Positions 13,378 to 25,454 of a stretch of 64,000 nucleotides of DNA are shown one piece after another (position 1 is the first letter of the stretch; each line of letters begins with the position of its first letter). A program made the position numbers and the translations under genes. The notes beneath the pieces were generated by a model. It was not told where the DNA came from. It saw nothing but the letters and a program-made list of their open reading frames with translations, and searched no databases. Origin of the DNA: Massilia glaciei (GTDB lineage: Bacteria; Pseudomonadota; Gammaproteobacteria; Burkholderiales; Burkholderiaceae_D); assembly GCF_003011895.2 (NCBI RefSeq), contig NZ_PXWF02000314.1, forward strand, positions 1-64,000, in the 5' to 3' direction.

Positions 13378-13484
13378 TCCCGTCCTGATCCGGCAAGCCT
13401 GGCGGGGCCCGCGCGGCCCCCTTCGCCGCCATCCCCCAGCGTGGAATGTATTTCCTACGCGACTCTGCCAACGCGGATTTCCCC

Positions 13485-13490
13485 TATAAT
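13485..13490 (+). promoter_or_regulatory. Consensus -10 hexamer upstream of the YadG-type gene
   Basis: A perfect TATAAT lies 85 bp before the ATP-binding protein start. No good -35 is visible at 16-18 bp, so this is only a candidate. It fits a new transcript starting after the mla operon. Confidence 0.3.
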
Positions 13491-13574
13491 TGAACGTTTC
13501 CCCGCATGGGGACGCACGCTTTGCCGCCGTTGGAAAGCCAATGCTGTATAGACAATATTCATTACGGTTCACGC

Positions 13575-14516
13575 ATGCCAGCAATTGAAATCCAACACGT
13601 CGAGAAAAGCTACAAGGCGCTCAAGGCCCTGGACGGCGTTTCGCTGCGCATCGGGCAGGGCGAGTTCTTCGGCCTGCTCGGCCCCAACGGGGCCGGCAAG
13701 ACCACGCTGATCTCGATCATCGCCGGCCTGATCCGCGCGGATGCGGGCAGCGTGAAAATCCACGGCCACGACGTCATCGCCGACTTCCGCGCGGCGCGCC
13801 AAAAGCTCGGCGTGGTGCCGCAGGAACTCGTGTTCGACCCCTTCTTCACGGTGCGCGAAACGCTGCGCCTGCAGTCGGGCTATTTCGGCCTCAAGAACAA
13901 CGACAAGTGGATCGACGAGGTCATGCACAACCTCGACCTGAGCAACAAGGCCGACGTCAACATGCGCGCGCTGTCGGGCGGCATGAAGCGGCGCGTGCTC
14001 GTGGCCCAGGCGCTGGTGCACAAGCCGCCCGTGATCGTGCTCGACGAGCCGACCGCCGGGGTCGACGTCGAACTGCGCCAGACCCTGTGGAAGTTCATCG
14101 CGCGCCTGAACCGCGAAGGCCACACCGTGGTGCTCACCACCCACTACCTCGAGGAGGCGCAGGCCATGTGCCAGCGCGTGGCCATGCTCAAGGGCGGCCG
14201 CGTGGTCGCGCTCGACACCATGTCGGCGCTGATCCGGCGCATCTCGGGCTCGCAGCTCATCGTGCACCTGGCCAGCGGCAGCCTGCCCGACGAACTGCGC
14301 CACCTGATCGCGCACGACGAGCCGCCGGAGGAGCCGCGCGGCGACGGCGCGCCCGCGCCCGGCCTCAAATACAGCCTGCGCGTGAACGACTACAGCGAGG
14401 TCGAGGGCATCCTCGCGCGCCTGCGCCTGTCGGGCGCCGTGATCGACGAGATGCAATTGCAGCAGGCCGACCTCGAGGACATCTTTTTGCAGATCATGGA
14501 CGGGGACGCGGCATGA
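13575..14516 (+). CDS. yadG: ABC-2 exporter ATP-binding protein (YadG type)
   Basis: The 313-residue ATPase has Walker A GPNGAGKT (36-43), signature LSGGMKRR, Walker B VIVLDEPTAGVD and switch His in LTTHYLEEA. The C-terminal 90 residues are the extra domain typical of DrrA/YadG-like ATPases. The start at 13575 (MPAIEIQHVEKSYKAL) is chosen over an upstream in-frame ATG at 13506, which would add 23 non-family residues. The stop overlaps the permease start (ATGA). In related bacteria this pair sits between mla and bolA-murA, which suggests an envelope-related substrate, but the substrate is unknown. Confidence 0.85.
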   Translation: MPAIEIQHVEKSYKALKALDGVSLRIGQGEFFGLLGPNGAGKTTLISIIAGLIRADAGSVKIHGHDVIADFRAARQKLGVVPQELVFDPFFTVRETLRLQSGYFGLKNNDKWIDEVMHNLDLSNKADVNMRALSGGMKRRVLVAQALVHKPPVIVLDEPTAGVDVELRQTLWKFIARLNREGHTVVLTTHYLEEAQAMCQRVAMLKGGRVVALDTMSALIRRISGSQLIVHLASGSLPDELRHLIAHDEPPEEPRGDGAPAPGLKYSLRVNDYSEVEGILARLRLSGAVIDEMQLQQADLEDIFLQIMDGDAA

Positions 14517-15280
14517 GCATGTTCTCGGTGGGCTTCCAAACCCTGTTCTACAAGGAAACGCTGCGCTTTTACAAGGTCGCCACCCAGACCGTGGCCGCGC
14601 CGGTGCTCACGGCGATGCTGTACCTGCTCATCTTCGGGCACGTGCTCAAGGGAACGGTGCCGCGCTATCCGGGGGTGAGCTACATCGCCTTCCTGATCCC
14701 GGGACTGGTCATGATGAGCGTGCTGCAGAACGCCTTCGCCAACGCGTCGTCCTCGCTGATCCAGTCCAAGATCACCGGCAACCTCGTGTTCATCCTGCTG
14801 CCGCCGCTGTCGCACTGGGAGATCCTGTCGGCCTACGTGCTGGCCTCGGTGTTGCGCGCGCTGGTCGTCGGCGGCTGCGTGTTCGGCATCACGGTCTGGT
14901 TCGCCGACCTCGCCTTCGTGGCGCCGCTGTGGATCTTCGCGTTCGCGCTGCTGGGCGCGGCGATCCTCGGCACGCTGGGCGTGATCTGCGGCGTGTGGGC
15001 CGAGAAATTCGACCAGCTCGCCGCGTTCCAGAATTTTTTGATCATGCCGGCCACCTTCCTGTCGGGCGTGTTTTATTCGATACACTCGCTGCCGCCCGTG
15101 TGGCAAACCGTATCACATTTCAATCCGTTCTTTTACATGATCGACGGCTTCCGGCACGGCTTCTTCGGCACCTCCGACGTCTCGCCGTGGACCAGCCTGG
15201 CCGTCGTCTCGGCCTTCTTCGCGCTGCTCGCGGCGACGGCCATCAACCTGCTCAGCCGCGGCTACAAGCTGCGCCACTAA
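14513..15280 (+). CDS. yadH: ABC-2 exporter permease (YadH type)
   Basis: This 255-residue integral membrane protein of the ABC-2 permease family has about six hydrophobic segments. Family features are visible: YIAFLIPGLVMMSVLQNAFA, the GVFYSIHSLPPVWQ loop and FNPFFYMIDGFRHG near the C terminus. It starts within the stop of the ATPase gene, so the two are coupled and form one exporter. The transported molecule cannot be read from the sequence. Confidence 0.85.
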   Translation: MSMFSVGFQTLFYKETLRFYKVATQTVAAPVLTAMLYLLIFGHVLKGTVPRYPGVSYIAFLIPGLVMMSVLQNAFANASSSLIQSKITGNLVFILLPPLSHWEILSAYVLASVLRALVVGGCVFGITVWFADLAFVAPLWIFAFALLGAAILGTLGVICGVWAEKFDQLAAFQNFLIMPATFLSGVFYSIHSLPPVWQTVSHFNPFFYMIDGFRHGFFGTSDVSPWTSLAVVSAFFALLAATAINLLSRGYKLRH

Positions 15281-15314
15281 ACCACACCATCAAACGACAC
15301 CATCGGGGAACACC

Positions 15315-15551
15315 ATGGCCACCACACCAGAACTGATTCACAGCTATATCACCGCCGGACTCGAATGCACCCACCTCGAGGTGGACGGCGACGGCCAGCA
15401 TTTCAACGCCCTGATCGTCTCGCCCGCGTTCGCGGGCAAGCGCCCGATCCAGCGCCACCAGCTGGTGTACGCGGCCCTCGGCGACCGCATGCGCGAGGAG
15501 ATCCACGCGCTGTCGATGAAGACCCTCACCCCCGAAGAATACCAAGGCTAA
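15315..15551 (+). CDS. ibaG: BolA/IbaG family protein
   Basis: This small protein (78 residues) of the BolA family probably works with a monothiol glutaredoxin in iron-sulphur or iron handling. The core VDGDGQHFNALIVSPAFAGK and QRHQLVYAALGDRM is diagnostic. The helix-turn region keeps the RxxRHQ-type sequence (KRPIQRHQLVY). It sits between the exporter genes and murA, the same place as ibaG/yrbA beside murA in other proteobacteria, which supports IbaG over BolA proper. Confidence 0.85.
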   Translation: MATTPELIHSYITAGLECTHLEVDGDGQHFNALIVSPAFAGKRPIQRHQLVYAALGDRMREEIHALSMKTLTPEEYQG

Positions 15552-15596
15552 TCCCAAGGCCAACAAAGACAAGACAAGAAAAGAAAAGGAAACGAC

Positions 15597-16847
<1,251 letters not shown>

Positions 16848-16865
16848 AGCGATAAGAACAAAAAC

Positions 16866-17540
16866 ATGAGTGCATTTAGCCGACCGGACAATTCCCAGCT
16901 CATTCTCGCGCTGTCGAAGGGCCGCATCTTCGAGGACACCCTGCCGCTGCTCGAGGCCGCGGGCATCAGCGTCACCGAAAACCCCGAGACCTCGCGCAAG
17001 CTGATCCTGGCCACCAACGACCCGGACGTGCGCGTGATCATCGTGCGCGCCTCCGACGTGCCGACCTACGTCCAGCACGGGGCGGCCGACTTCGGCGTGG
17101 CCGGCAAGGACGTGCTGCTCGAGCACGGCGGCGAGGGCCTGTACCAGCCGATCGACCTCAACATCGCGCGCTGCCGCATGTCGGTCGCGGTCAAGGCCGG
17201 CTTCGACTACGAGAACGCGGTGCGCCACGGCGCCCGCCTGCGCGTGGCCACCAAGTTCGTCCAGACCGCGCGCGAGCACTTCGCCGCCAAGGGCGTGCAC
17301 GTCGACTTGATCAAGCTGTACGGCTCGATGGAGCTCGCGCCCCTGGTCGGCCTGTCCGACGCCATCGTCGACCTGGTCTCGACCGGCAGCACGCTGCGCG
17401 CCAACAACCTGGTCGAGGTCGAGCAGATCATGGAGATCTCCTCGCGCCTGGTGGTCAACCAGGCCGCGCTCAAGCTCAAGCGCGCGCGCCTGCAACCGAT
17501 CCTCGAGGCCTTCGAACGCGCCTCGGCCCCGCAAAGTTAA
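16866..17540 (+). CDS. hisG: ATP phosphoribosyltransferase, short form
   Basis: HisG catalyses the first step of histidine synthesis, ATP plus PRPP to phosphoribosyl-ATP. The 224-residue product is the short form, which lacks the C-terminal regulatory domain and needs HisZ for activity and feedback control. No hisZ lies in this window. Typical segments are [31 protein letters not shown] and [16 protein letters not shown]. It opens the his cluster right after murA, and hisD follows after 19 bp. Confidence 0.95.
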   Translation: MSAFSRPDNSQLILALSKGRIFEDTLPLLEAAGISVTENPETSRKLILATNDPDVRVIIVRASDVPTYVQHGAADFGVAGKDVLLEHGGEGLYQPIDLNIARCRMSVAVKAGFDYENAVRHGARLRVATKFVQTAREHFAAKGVHVDLIKLYGSMELAPLVGLSDAIVDLVSTGSTLRANNLVEVEQIMEISSRLVVNQAALKLKRARLQPILEAFERASAPQS

Positions 17541-17559
17541 CTTGGAAAAGAACCACGCC

Positions 17560-18894
17560 ATGCCGCTCCAGATCGCCAAACTCGACTCCGCCCAGCCCGA
17601 CTTCAAGCGGCGCCTGTCCGCCCTGCTCGCCTTCGAGGCGACCACCGACGAATCGATCGACAGCGCGGTGGCGGCCATTTTGCACGACGTCAAAGCGCGC
17701 GGCGACGCCGCCGTGCTCGAGTACACCAACCGCTTCGACCGCATTCCAGGCGGCGCCGCCGGCATGGCCGCGTTCGACGTGCCCCAAAGCGAACTCGACG
17801 CCGCGCTGGCCGGCCTGCCCGCGGCCCAGCGCGGCGCGCTCGAGACGGCGGCGGCGCGCGTGCGCGTGTTCCACCAGCGCCAAAAGGAGGAGCTGCGCGA
17901 CTTCAGCTTCACCGAGGCCGACGGCACCGTGCTGGGCCAGCGCGTCACGCCGCTCGACCGGGTCGGCATCTACGTCCCCGGCGGCAAGGCCACCTATCCC
18001 TCGTCGGTGCTGATGAACGCGATCCCGGCCCAGGTGGCCGGGGTGAAAGAGATCATCATGGTCGTGCCCACGCCCGACGGCGTGAAGAACCAGATGGTGC
18101 TCGCCGCCGCCGCCATCGCCGGGGTCACGCGCGTGATCACCATCGGCGGCGCGCAGGCGGTCGGCGCGCTGGCCTACGGCACCGAGACCATCGCCGCGGT
18201 CGACAAGATCGTCGGGCCCGGCAACGCCTACGTGGCCGCGGCCAAGCGGCGCGTGTTCGGCACCGTCGGCATCGACATGATCGCAGGGCCGTCCGAGATT
18301 TTGATCCTGTGCGACGGCAGCACCGATCCCGACTGGGTCGCGATGGACCTGTTCTCGCAGGCCGAGCACGACGAGCTGGCGCAGTCGATCCTGCTGTGCC
18401 CGGACGCCGCGTACATCGCGCGCGTCGAGGAGTCGCTCAACCGCCTGCTGCCGGGCATGACGCGGCGCGACATCATCCGCGTCTCGCTGGGCGGGCGCGG
18501 CGCGCTGGTCAAGGTGCGCGACATGCTTGAGGCGTGCGAGATCGCCAACACGATCGCGCCCGAACACCTCGAGATCTCGGCCGAGAACCCGCGGCGCTGG
18601 GCCGACCTGGTGCGCCACGCTGGCGCGATCTTCCTCGGGCGCTTCTCTTCCGAGTCGCTGGGCGACTACTGCTGCGGCCCCAACCACGTGCTGCCGACCT
18701 CGCGCACGGCGCGCTTCTCGTCGCCGCTGGGCGTGTACGACTTCCAGAAGCGCTCGTCGATGCTGCACGTGTCGGAGGCCGGCGCCCAGACGCTGGGCAA
18801 GGTCGCGGCCGTGCTGGCCTACGGCGAGGGCCTGCAGGCGCACGCGCGCAGCGCCGAATTGCGCGTCAAGGGCGCGGCCGGGAACGCGCAATGA
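17560..18894 (+). CDS. hisD: Histidinol dehydrogenase
   Basis: HisD is a zinc enzyme that oxidises L-histidinol to L-histidine in two NAD-dependent steps. The start ATG 17560 has GGAAAAG 10-16 nt upstream; an in-frame TTG at 17542 is less likely. The product has 444 residues, normal length. Motifs include [46 protein letters not shown] and the zinc and catalytic region [10 protein letters not shown], with the conserved APEHLEI later. The stop overlaps the start of a DNA methyltransferase (ATGA), an unusual partner in a histidine operon. Confidence 0.96.
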   Translation: MPLQIAKLDSAQPDFKRRLSALLAFEATTDESIDSAVAAILHDVKARGDAAVLEYTNRFDRIPGGAAGMAAFDVPQSELDAALAGLPAAQRGALETAAARVRVFHQRQKEELRDFSFTEADGTVLGQRVTPLDRVGIYVPGGKATYPSSVLMNAIPAQVAGVKEIIMVVPTPDGVKNQMVLAAAAIAGVTRVITIGGAQAVGALAYGTETIAAVDKIVGPGNAYVAAAKRRVFGTVGIDMIAGPSEILILCDGSTDPDWVAMDLFSQAEHDELAQSILLCPDAAYIARVEESLNRLLPGMTRRDIIRVSLGGRGALVKVRDMLEACEIANTIAPEHLEISAENPRRWADLVRHAGAIFLGRFSSESLGDYCCGPNHVLPTSRTARFSSPLGVYDFQKRSSMLHVSEAGAQTLGKVAAVLAYGEGLQAHARSAELRVKGAAGNAQ

Positions 18895-19760
18895 GCGACT
18901 GGCTCAACCAGGTCTTCTGCGAGGACGCGCTGAGCGGGCTGGCGCGCATCCCCGACGCCTCGGTCGACCTGATCCTGACCGACCCGCCCTACAACCTGGG
19001 CAAGGACTACGGCAACGACTCGGACCAGCGAAGCGTGGCCGACTACCTGGCCTGGACCGAGCAGTGGATCGACACGGCGCTGCCCAAGCTGACCGCCAAC
19101 GGCAGCCTGTACATCTTTCTGACCTGGCGCTTCTCGCCCGAGATCTTCGTCATGCTCAAGAAGCGCCTGACGATGATGAACGAGATCATCTGGGACCGGC
19201 GGGTGCCGTCGATGGGCGGCAGCGTGCGCAGCTTCACCTCGGTGCACGACACGGTCGGTTTTTTCGTCAAGCGCAAGGACTACTACTTCGACCTCGACGC
19301 GATCCGCATCCCGTACGACGCCGAGACCAAAAAGGCGCGCTCGCGCTCGATCTTCGTGGGCGCCAAGTGGCTCGAGCTGGGCTACAACCCGAAGGACCTG
19401 TGGAGCGTGTCGCGCCTGCACCGCGAGCACCCGGAGCGGGCCGACCATCCGACCCAAAAACCGCTCGAGATCATCGAGCGCATCGTCAAGGCCTCGTGCC
19501 CGCCGGGCGGGGTGGTGCTCGACCCGTTCCTCGGCAGCGGCACCACGGCGGTCGCGGCCAAACGTTGCGGGCGCAATTACGTCGGCTTCGAGCTGAACCC
19601 CGACTACTGCGCCGTGATCGAACAACGGCTCGTCGCGGTCGACAACCCGGCCCGGCCGTATGTGCGCCCGAAGGTCGAGAAACGCCCGCGCGCGTCCAAA
19701 AAGGCCGCGCCCGCTGCCGGCGGGGCGGTCGAGCAGGGCGAGAATTTCGAGCTCATTTAA
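18891..19760 (+). CDS. Orphan DNA adenine/cytosine-N4 methyltransferase, beta class
   Basis: This 289-residue protein is an amino-methyltransferase (N6-adenine or N4-cytosine; N6_N4_Mtase family). The catalytic motif IV is DPPY at 31-34 in [13 protein letters not shown]. The SAM-binding motif FLGSGTT lies near residue 211 in [14 protein letters not shown], after HPTQKPLEI. Motif IV before motif I is the beta-class order. The last 35 residues are Lys/Ala-rich. Its start overlaps the hisD stop, so it is translated with the his operon. No restriction enzyme gene lies nearby. The target site cannot be read from the sequence. Confidence 0.88.
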   Translation: MSDWLNQVFCEDALSGLARIPDASVDLILTDPPYNLGKDYGNDSDQRSVADYLAWTEQWIDTALPKLTANGSLYIFLTWRFSPEIFVMLKKRLTMMNEIIWDRRVPSMGGSVRSFTSVHDTVGFFVKRKDYYFDLDAIRIPYDAETKKARSRSIFVGAKWLELGYNPKDLWSVSRLHREHPERADHPTQKPLEIIERIVKASCPPGGVVLDPFLGSGTTAVAAKRCGRNYVGFELNPDYCAVIEQRLVAVDNPARPYVRPKVEKRPRASKKAAPAAGGAVEQGENFELI

Positions 19761-19805
19761 GCAAAACGATTGATGAAAAAAACGGCACCGGAGAGCCCAG
19801 CACAC

Positions 19806-20903
19806 ATGTCCTTTCTCGAAAACCTGATCAGCAACACCATCCGCCCCGACGTGCGCGCGGTGGGCAACTACCACATCGCCGACGCGAGCGGCTTCATCAA
19901 GCTCGACTCGATGGAAAACCCGTACCCGCTGCCCGACCATCTGCGCGCCGAGCTCGGCGCGCGGCTGGCCGACGCGGTGCTCAACCGCTACCCGGTCGCC
20001 GCCTACGGCACGCTCAAGCAAAAGATCTGCGCCAGGCTCGGCGTGCCTGACGGTTACAGCGTGATCCTCGGCAACGGCTCCGACGAACTCATCTCGATCA
20101 TCGCGATGGCCACCGCGCGCCAGGACCGGCGCGCCGTGATCATGGCGCCGGTGCCGGCGTTCGTGATGTTCGCGCGCTCGGCCCAGTTCGCGGGCGCCGA
20201 TTTCGTCGGCGTGCCGCTCAGGGCCGACTTCACGCTCGACCTGCCGGCCATGCTCGCCGCGATCGCCGAGCACAAGCCGTCGGTGGTGTTCCTGGCCTAC
20301 CCCAACAACCCGACCGGCAACCTGTACGACGCGGCCGACATGGTCGCGGTCATCGAGGCGCTCGGCGAGACCGGCATCGCGGTCGTCGACGAGGCCTACG
20401 AGCCGTTCGCGCGCACCAGCTTCATGCCGCGCCTGCCCGAATTTCCCAACCTGGTGGTCATGCGCACGCTGTCCAAGCTCGGCCTGGCCGGCATCCGGCT
20501 CGGCTACATGGCGGCCGCGCCGGCGCTGCTCGAGCAATTCGACAAGGTGCGCCCGCCGTACAACGTCAATGTGCTGACCCAGGTCGCGGCCGAATTCGCG
20601 CTCGACCATGTCGAGGTGCTCAACGCGCAGGCCGCCCTGCTCAACGCCGCGCGCACCGCGCTGGCGGCGCGCCTGGCCGAGCTGCCCGGGGTCGAGGTGT
20701 TTCCGTCGGCGGCGAATTTTCTTCTGATCCGGGTGCCCGATTCCGACTATGCATGCGCGAAACTATTCGCCCACAAGGTATTAATCAAAAATATGGGTAA
20801 AATGCATAGCCTGCTTGCCGATTGCATCCGCGTCACGGTCAGCACGCCGGAAGAAAACTCAGCATTCCTCGACGCCCTTGAGGCCTCGTTGCCGTCGTAT
20901 TAA
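19806..20903 (+). CDS. hisC: Histidinol-phosphate aminotransferase
   Basis: This PLP enzyme converts imidazole-acetol phosphate to histidinol phosphate. The chosen start at 19806 gives MSFLENLISNTIRPDV, matching the family, with GGAG 12 nt upstream; an upstream ATG at 19773 would add 11 residues. The product has 365 residues. Motifs are LGNGSDELISII, FLAYPNNPTGN, VVDEAYEPFA and the PLP-lysine region RTLSKLGLAGIRLGY. It lies 45 bp after the methyltransferase gene and 24 bp before hisB. Confidence 0.93.
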   Translation: MSFLENLISNTIRPDVRAVGNYHIADASGFIKLDSMENPYPLPDHLRAELGARLADAVLNRYPVAAYGTLKQKICARLGVPDGYSVILGNGSDELISIIAMATARQDRRAVIMAPVPAFVMFARSAQFAGADFVGVPLRADFTLDLPAMLAAIAEHKPSVVFLAYPNNPTGNLYDAADMVAVIEALGETGIAVVDEAYEPFARTSFMPRLPEFPNLVVMRTLSKLGLAGIRLGYMAAAPALLEQFDKVRPPYNVNVLTQVAAEFALDHVEVLNAQAALLNAARTALAARLAELPGVEVFPSAANFLLIRVPDSDYACAKLFAHKVLIKNMGKMHSLLADCIRVTVSTPEENSAFLDALEASLPSY

Positions 20904-20927
20904 TCAGCGCACCCACAGACCACGTCC

Positions 20928-21518
20928 ATGACCCGCACCGCACAAATCACGCGCAACACCAACGAGACGCAGATCCGCGTCGCGATCAACCTCGACGGCA
21001 CCGGCCAGCAAAAGCTCAACACCGGCGTGCCCTTCCTCGACCACATGCTCGACCAGATCGCGCGCCACGGCTTGATCGACCTCGACATCGAATGCGTGGG
21101 CGACCTGCACATCGACGCCCACCACACGGTCGAGGACACCGGCATCACGCTCGGCATGGCGGTGGCGCAGGCGATCGGCGACAAGAAGGGCATCCGCCGC
21201 TACGGCCACGCCTACGTGCCGCTCGACGAGGCGCTCTCGCGCGTGGTGATCGACTTCTCCGGCCGTCCGGGGCTCGAGATGCACGTGCCCTGGAAGCGCG
21301 CCATGATCGGCAATTTCGACGTCGACCTCGCGCACGAATTCTTCCAGGGTTTCGTCAACCACGCGCTGGTGTCGCTGCACATCGACAACCTGCGCGGCGA
21401 GAACGCCCACCACCAGTGCGAAACCGTGTTCAAGGCCTTCGGCCGCGCGCTGCGCATGGCCGCCGAACTCGACGCCCGCGCCGCCGGCACCATCCCCTCG
21501 ACCAAAGGCTGCCTGTAA
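20928..21518 (+). CDS. hisB: Imidazoleglycerol-phosphate dehydratase
   Basis: This manganese enzyme dehydrates imidazole-glycerol phosphate. The 196-residue product is the monofunctional form, without the phosphatase domain fused in E. coli, so histidinol-phosphate phosphatase must be encoded elsewhere. Metal-ligand motifs are [45 protein letters not shown] and the C-terminal PSTKGCL. hisH follows after 16 bp. Confidence 0.96.
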   Translation: MTRTAQITRNTNETQIRVAINLDGTGQQKLNTGVPFLDHMLDQIARHGLIDLDIECVGDLHIDAHHTVEDTGITLGMAVAQAIGDKKGIRRYGHAYVPLDEALSRVVIDFSGRPGLEMHVPWKRAMIGNFDVDLAHEFFQGFVNHALVSLHIDNLRGENAHHQCETVFKAFGRALRMAAELDARAAGTIPSTKGCL

Positions 21519-21534
21519 ACATGAACGGGACCGT

Positions 21535-22173
21535 ATGAACAAGATCGTCGTCGTCGACTATGGCATGGGCAATCTGCGCTCGGTGGCGCAGGCGCTGCGC
21601 GCGGTCGCGCCCGAGGCCGATGTGCTGATCTCGGGCGAGGTCCAAGACATCGACAGCGCCGACCGCATCGTGCTGCCGGGCCAGGGCGCGATGCGCGACT
21701 GCATGCGCAGCCTGCGCGAGTCCGGGGTCCAGGACGCCCTGCTGCGCGCCGCCAAAACGCGCCCCATCATGGGCGTGTGCGTGGGCGAGCAGATGTTGTT
21801 CGACATCAGCGAAGAGGGCGACACCCCCGGCCTCGGCCTGTTGCCGGGCAAGGTCGTGCGTTTCCAGCTCGAGGGCCGGCTGCAGGCCGACGGCTCGCGC
21901 TTCAAGGTGCCGCAAATGGGCTGGAACCGGGTGCGCCAGGTGCGCCCGCACGCGCTGTGGGAGGGCATCGCCGACGACGCCTACTTCTATTTCGTGCACA
22001 GCTTCTACGCCAAGCCGGCGGACCCCGCGCACAGCATCGGCGAGACCGACTACGGCGACGATTTTTGCAGCGCGGTCGCGCGCGAGAACATCTTCGCGAC
22101 CCAGTTCCATCCCGAGAAAAGCGCGGCCGCCGGTCTGCGCCTGTACCGCAATTTTGTGCACTGGCAGCCCTGA
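21535..22173 (+). CDS. hisH: Imidazole glycerol phosphate synthase, glutaminase subunit
   Basis: HisH hydrolyses glutamine and channels ammonia to HisF. The 212-residue class I amidotransferase carries its nucleophile at Cys82 in [12 protein letters not shown] and the His/Glu pair in ATQFHPEKS near the C terminus. The N-terminal [16 protein letters not shown] is typical. Size is normal. hisA follows after 56 bp. Confidence 0.95.
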   Translation: MNKIVVVDYGMGNLRSVAQALRAVAPEADVLISGEVQDIDSADRIVLPGQGAMRDCMRSLRESGVQDALLRAAKTRPIMGVCVGEQMLFDISEEGDTPGLGLLPGKVVRFQLEGRLQADGSRFKVPQMGWNRVRQVRPHALWEGIADDAYFYFVHSFYAKPADPAHSIGETDYGDDFCSAVARENIFATQFHPEKSAAAGLRLYRNFVHWQP

Positions 22174-22229
22174 GCCGTCCCCTCCGACCCCCGATTTCCA
22201 CCCACCCACCCAACCAGACGACAACCACC

Positions 22230-23000
22230 ATGCTGCTCATTCCCGCCATCGACCTGAAAGACGGTCACTGCGTCCGCCTCCAACAAGGCGATATGGAACT
22301 TGCCACCGTTTTCTCCGAAGACCCCGCCGACATGGCGCTGCACTGGCTTAAAAAGGGCGCGCGCCGCCTGCACCTGGTGGACCTGAACGGCGCCTTCGCC
22401 GGCAAGCCCAAAAACGAGGCCGCGATCAAGGCGATCCTGAAGGTGGTGCAGGAGTACGCGCTCGACAACGACATCGACGAGATCCCCGTGCAGCTCGGCG
22501 GCGGCATCCGCGACCTCGACACGATCGAGCGCTACCTCGACGCCGGCATCAGCTACGTCATCATCGGCACCGCCGCGGTCAAAAGCCCGGGGTTTTTGCA
22601 CGACGCCTGCGGCGCCTTCCCGGGCCACATCATCGTCGGCCTCGACGCCAAGGACGGCAAGGTCGCCACCGACGGCTGGAGCAAGATGTCGGGCCACGAG
22701 GTCATCGACCTGGCCAAAAAATTCGAGGCCTACGGGGTCGAGTCCATCATCTACACCGACATCGGGCGCGACGGCATGATGGGCGGCGTCAACATCGAGG
22801 CCACCGTCAAGCTCGCGCAGGCGGTCAAGATCCCCGTGATCGCCTCCGGCGGCGTGCACAACATCAAAGACGTCGAGGACCTGTGCGCGGTGCAGGAGGA
22901 GGGCATCGAGGGCGTCATCTGCGGCCGCTCGATCTACGAGGGCACGCTCGACCTGGCCTCGGCCCAGTTGCGCGCCGACGAACTGACCGACGGCGAGTAG
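22230..23000 (+). CDS. hisA: Phosphoribosylformimino-5-aminoimidazole carboxamide ribotide isomerase
   Basis: HisA is a (beta-alpha)8-barrel isomerase of the fourth histidine step. The start ATG at 22230 gives [20 protein letters not shown], with the catalytic Asp8. The second catalytic Asp lies in [12 protein letters not shown]. The product has 256 residues, and the phosphate-binding VIASGGVHN motif is intact. hisF starts 10 bp later and is its structural relative. Confidence 0.96.
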   Translation: MLLIPAIDLKDGHCVRLQQGDMELATVFSEDPADMALHWLKKGARRLHLVDLNGAFAGKPKNEAAIKAILKVVQEYALDNDIDEIPVQLGGGIRDLDTIERYLDAGISYVIIGTAAVKSPGFLHDACGAFPGHIIVGLDAKDGKVATDGWSKMSGHEVIDLAKKFEAYGVESIIYTDIGRDGMMGGVNIEATVKLAQAVKIPVIASGGVHNIKDVEDLCAVQEEGIEGVICGRSIYEGTLDLASAQLRADELTDGE

Positions 23001-23009
23001 GCCGAACCC

Positions 23010-23771
<762 letters not shown>

Positions 23772-23804
23772 TGCCCGCCCACGTTTTGAGACAAGGATCC
23801 CGGC

Positions 23805-24272
23805 ATGGTTAATGAGACTGGAAATGCGCAGACCGGCAATGCGCCGAGCGCGGGCAACGCCAAGTGGCTGCTCAAGGTGAACTGGGACGAGAACGGCCTG
23901 GTGCCGGTCATCGCCCAGGAGGCCGGCACCAAGGACGTGCTCATGTTCGCCTGGATGAACCGCGACGCGCTCGCCAAAACGGTGGAGCTCGGCGAAGCCG
24001 TCTACTGGAGCCGCTCGCGCCGCAAGCTGTGGCACAAGGGCGAGGAGTCGGGCCACATCCAGAAGGTGCGCGAGATCCGCTTCGACTGCGACGAGGACGT
24101 CATTTTGCTCACCATCGAGCAGACCGGCGGCATCGCCTGCCACACCGGGCGCCACTCGTGCTTTTACCAAAAATTCGAGGGCGACGCCGCCAGCGGCGAC
24201 TGGGTCGAGGCCGACCCGGTGCTGCGCGACCCGTCCACTTTCTACACCCCCAAGACCAAGAAGACCCCATGA
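23805..24272 (+). CDS. hisI: Phosphoribosyl-AMP cyclohydrolase
   Basis: This zinc and magnesium enzyme opens the purine ring of phosphoribosyl-AMP. The product has 155 residues; the first 18 or so (Asn/Gly/Ala-rich) are an extension before the family core [19 protein letters not shown]. Core motifs are [37 protein letters not shown] and [10 protein letters not shown], with the metal-binding Asp and Cys residues present. It is separate from hisE, unlike the fused HisIE of enterobacteria, but the two genes overlap (ATGA). Confidence 0.95.
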   Translation: MVNETGNAQTGNAPSAGNAKWLLKVNWDENGLVPVIAQEAGTKDVLMFAWMNRDALAKTVELGEAVYWSRSRRKLWHKGEESGHIQKVREIRFDCDEDVILLTIEQTGGIACHTGRHSCFYQKFEGDAASGDWVEADPVLRDPSTFYTPKTKKTP

Positions 24273-24640
24273 GCGCCACACTGGCCCGGCTGGCCGCGAT
24301 CATCGAATCGCGCAAGTTAGAGAACGGCGGCGACCCGGCCACCTCGTACGTGTCGCGCCTGTTCGCCAAGGGCGACGACGCCATCCTCAAAAAAATCGGC
24401 GAGGAGGCGACCGAGACCGTGATGGCCGCCAAGGACGCGCGCGTCGACGGCGACGCCTCCAAGGTATTGTACGAATGCGCCGACCTGTGGTTCCATTCGC
24501 TCGTGATGCTGGCCCAGTTCGGCCTGACGCCGCAGCAGGTGCTCGACGAGCTGGCGCGGCGCGAGGGCGTCTCCGGCATCGAAGAAAAAGCCGCCCGCAA
24601 GGACGCGCTGCGCGACGCCGCCGAAAACGACAAACACTGA
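24269..24640 (+). CDS. hisE: Phosphoribosyl-ATP pyrophosphatase
   Basis: HisE hydrolyses phosphoribosyl-ATP to phosphoribosyl-AMP. The 123-residue product belongs to the MazG-like all-alpha pyrophosphatases. Family motifs are [32 protein letters not shown] and [13 protein letters not shown], holding the acidic metal ligands. It begins within the hisI stop codon and ends 13 bp before the HIT gene, closing the his cluster. Confidence 0.95.
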   Translation: MSATLARLAAIIESRKLENGGDPATSYVSRLFAKGDDAILKKIGEEATETVMAAKDARVDGDASKVLYECADLWFHSLVMLAQFGLTPQQVLDELARREGVSGIEEKAARKDALRDAAENDKH

Positions 24641-24653
24641 ATCGGAGTTGAGC

Positions 24654-25025
24654 ATGTCAGATTGCCTGTTCTGCAAAATCGCCGCGAAACAAATCCCGGC
24701 CACGATCGTCCACGAGGACGAGGACCTGCTGGCCTTCAAGGACATCAATCCGGCCGCGCCCGTGCACCTGCTCGTCATCCCCAAGCTGCATGTGGCGACC
24801 CTGTCCGACTGCGACGCCAGCCACACCGCGCTGCTGGGCAAGATGCTGGCGCTGGCGCCGAGGCTGGCGGCCGAGCATGGCTGCGCCGTGGGCTACGACG
24901 CCGACGGCACGCCCGGGGGCGGCTACAAGACGCTCATCAATAGCGGCCCCGACGGCGGTCAGGAGGTGTACCATCTGCACCTGCATATGTACGGCGGGCC
25001 GCGGCCGTGGCGCGGCCCGCGGTAG
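24654..25025 (+). CDS. hinT: HIT-family nucleotide hydrolase (HinT-like)
   Basis: The 123-residue protein starts MSDCLFCKIAAKQIPA and ends with the histidine triad EVYHLHLHMYGG, typical of HinT-type purine nucleoside phosphoramidases. The ATG at 24654 has GGAG at 24644-24647. It sits between hisE and tatA, a conserved position in betaproteobacteria. The physiological substrate is not known from this sequence. Confidence 0.9.
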   Translation: MSDCLFCKIAAKQIPATIVHEDEDLLAFKDINPAAPVHLLVIPKLHVATLSDCDASHTALLGKMLALAPRLAAEHGCAVGYDADGTPGGGYKTLINSGPDGGQEVYHLHLHMYGGPRPWRGPR

Positions 25026-25183
25026 ATCGGCGTTGCCGGCGCGGCGTATCGGCCGCACGTCGCCGGCACATCGCGTATACTGTGCTTGACAACAGGTTGG
25101 AGCTGCGGCTTTGGCCGCAATCGAGGCAATTTCGAGGCATTTGACGAATTCGCGGGCGCCCCGGCGCTGCAAGGAGAAATAGT

Positions 25184-25411
25184 ATGGGTGGAACTAGCTG
25201 GATTCATTGGGTCATCGTGCTGGTGGTTGTCATTCTGATCTTTGGCACCAAAAAACTCGGCAACATGGGTGGCGACATCGGCAAGGCCGTCAAGGGCTTC
25301 AAAGACGGCATCAAGGGCGAGGACGATAAAAACGTGCCGCCCGCGCGCACCGAGGAACTGGGCGATAAATCCACCATCGACGTCGACACGAAAGAGAAAA
25401 CAAGGCACTGA
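25184..25411 (+). CDS. tatA: Sec-independent translocase protein TatA
   Basis: TatA polymerises to form the pore of the twin-arginine export system for folded proteins. The 75-residue product has one N-terminal membrane helix ([20 protein letters not shown]), the FGTKKL hinge, an amphipathic helix ([17 protein letters not shown]) and an acidic tail. The start has GGAG upstream. The 158-bp gap before it contains a short hairpin (tgcggc/gccgca) but no convincing promoter, so it may be read from the his transcript. Confidence 0.93.
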   Translation: MGGTSWIHWVIVLVVVILIFGTKKLGNMGGDIGKAVKGFKDGIKGEDDKNVPPARTEELGDKSTIDVDTKEKTRH

Positions 25412-25454
25412 TGCCCGCGCGCCGCGTGCGCCCGGACAGCTGCCTTGACATTCA

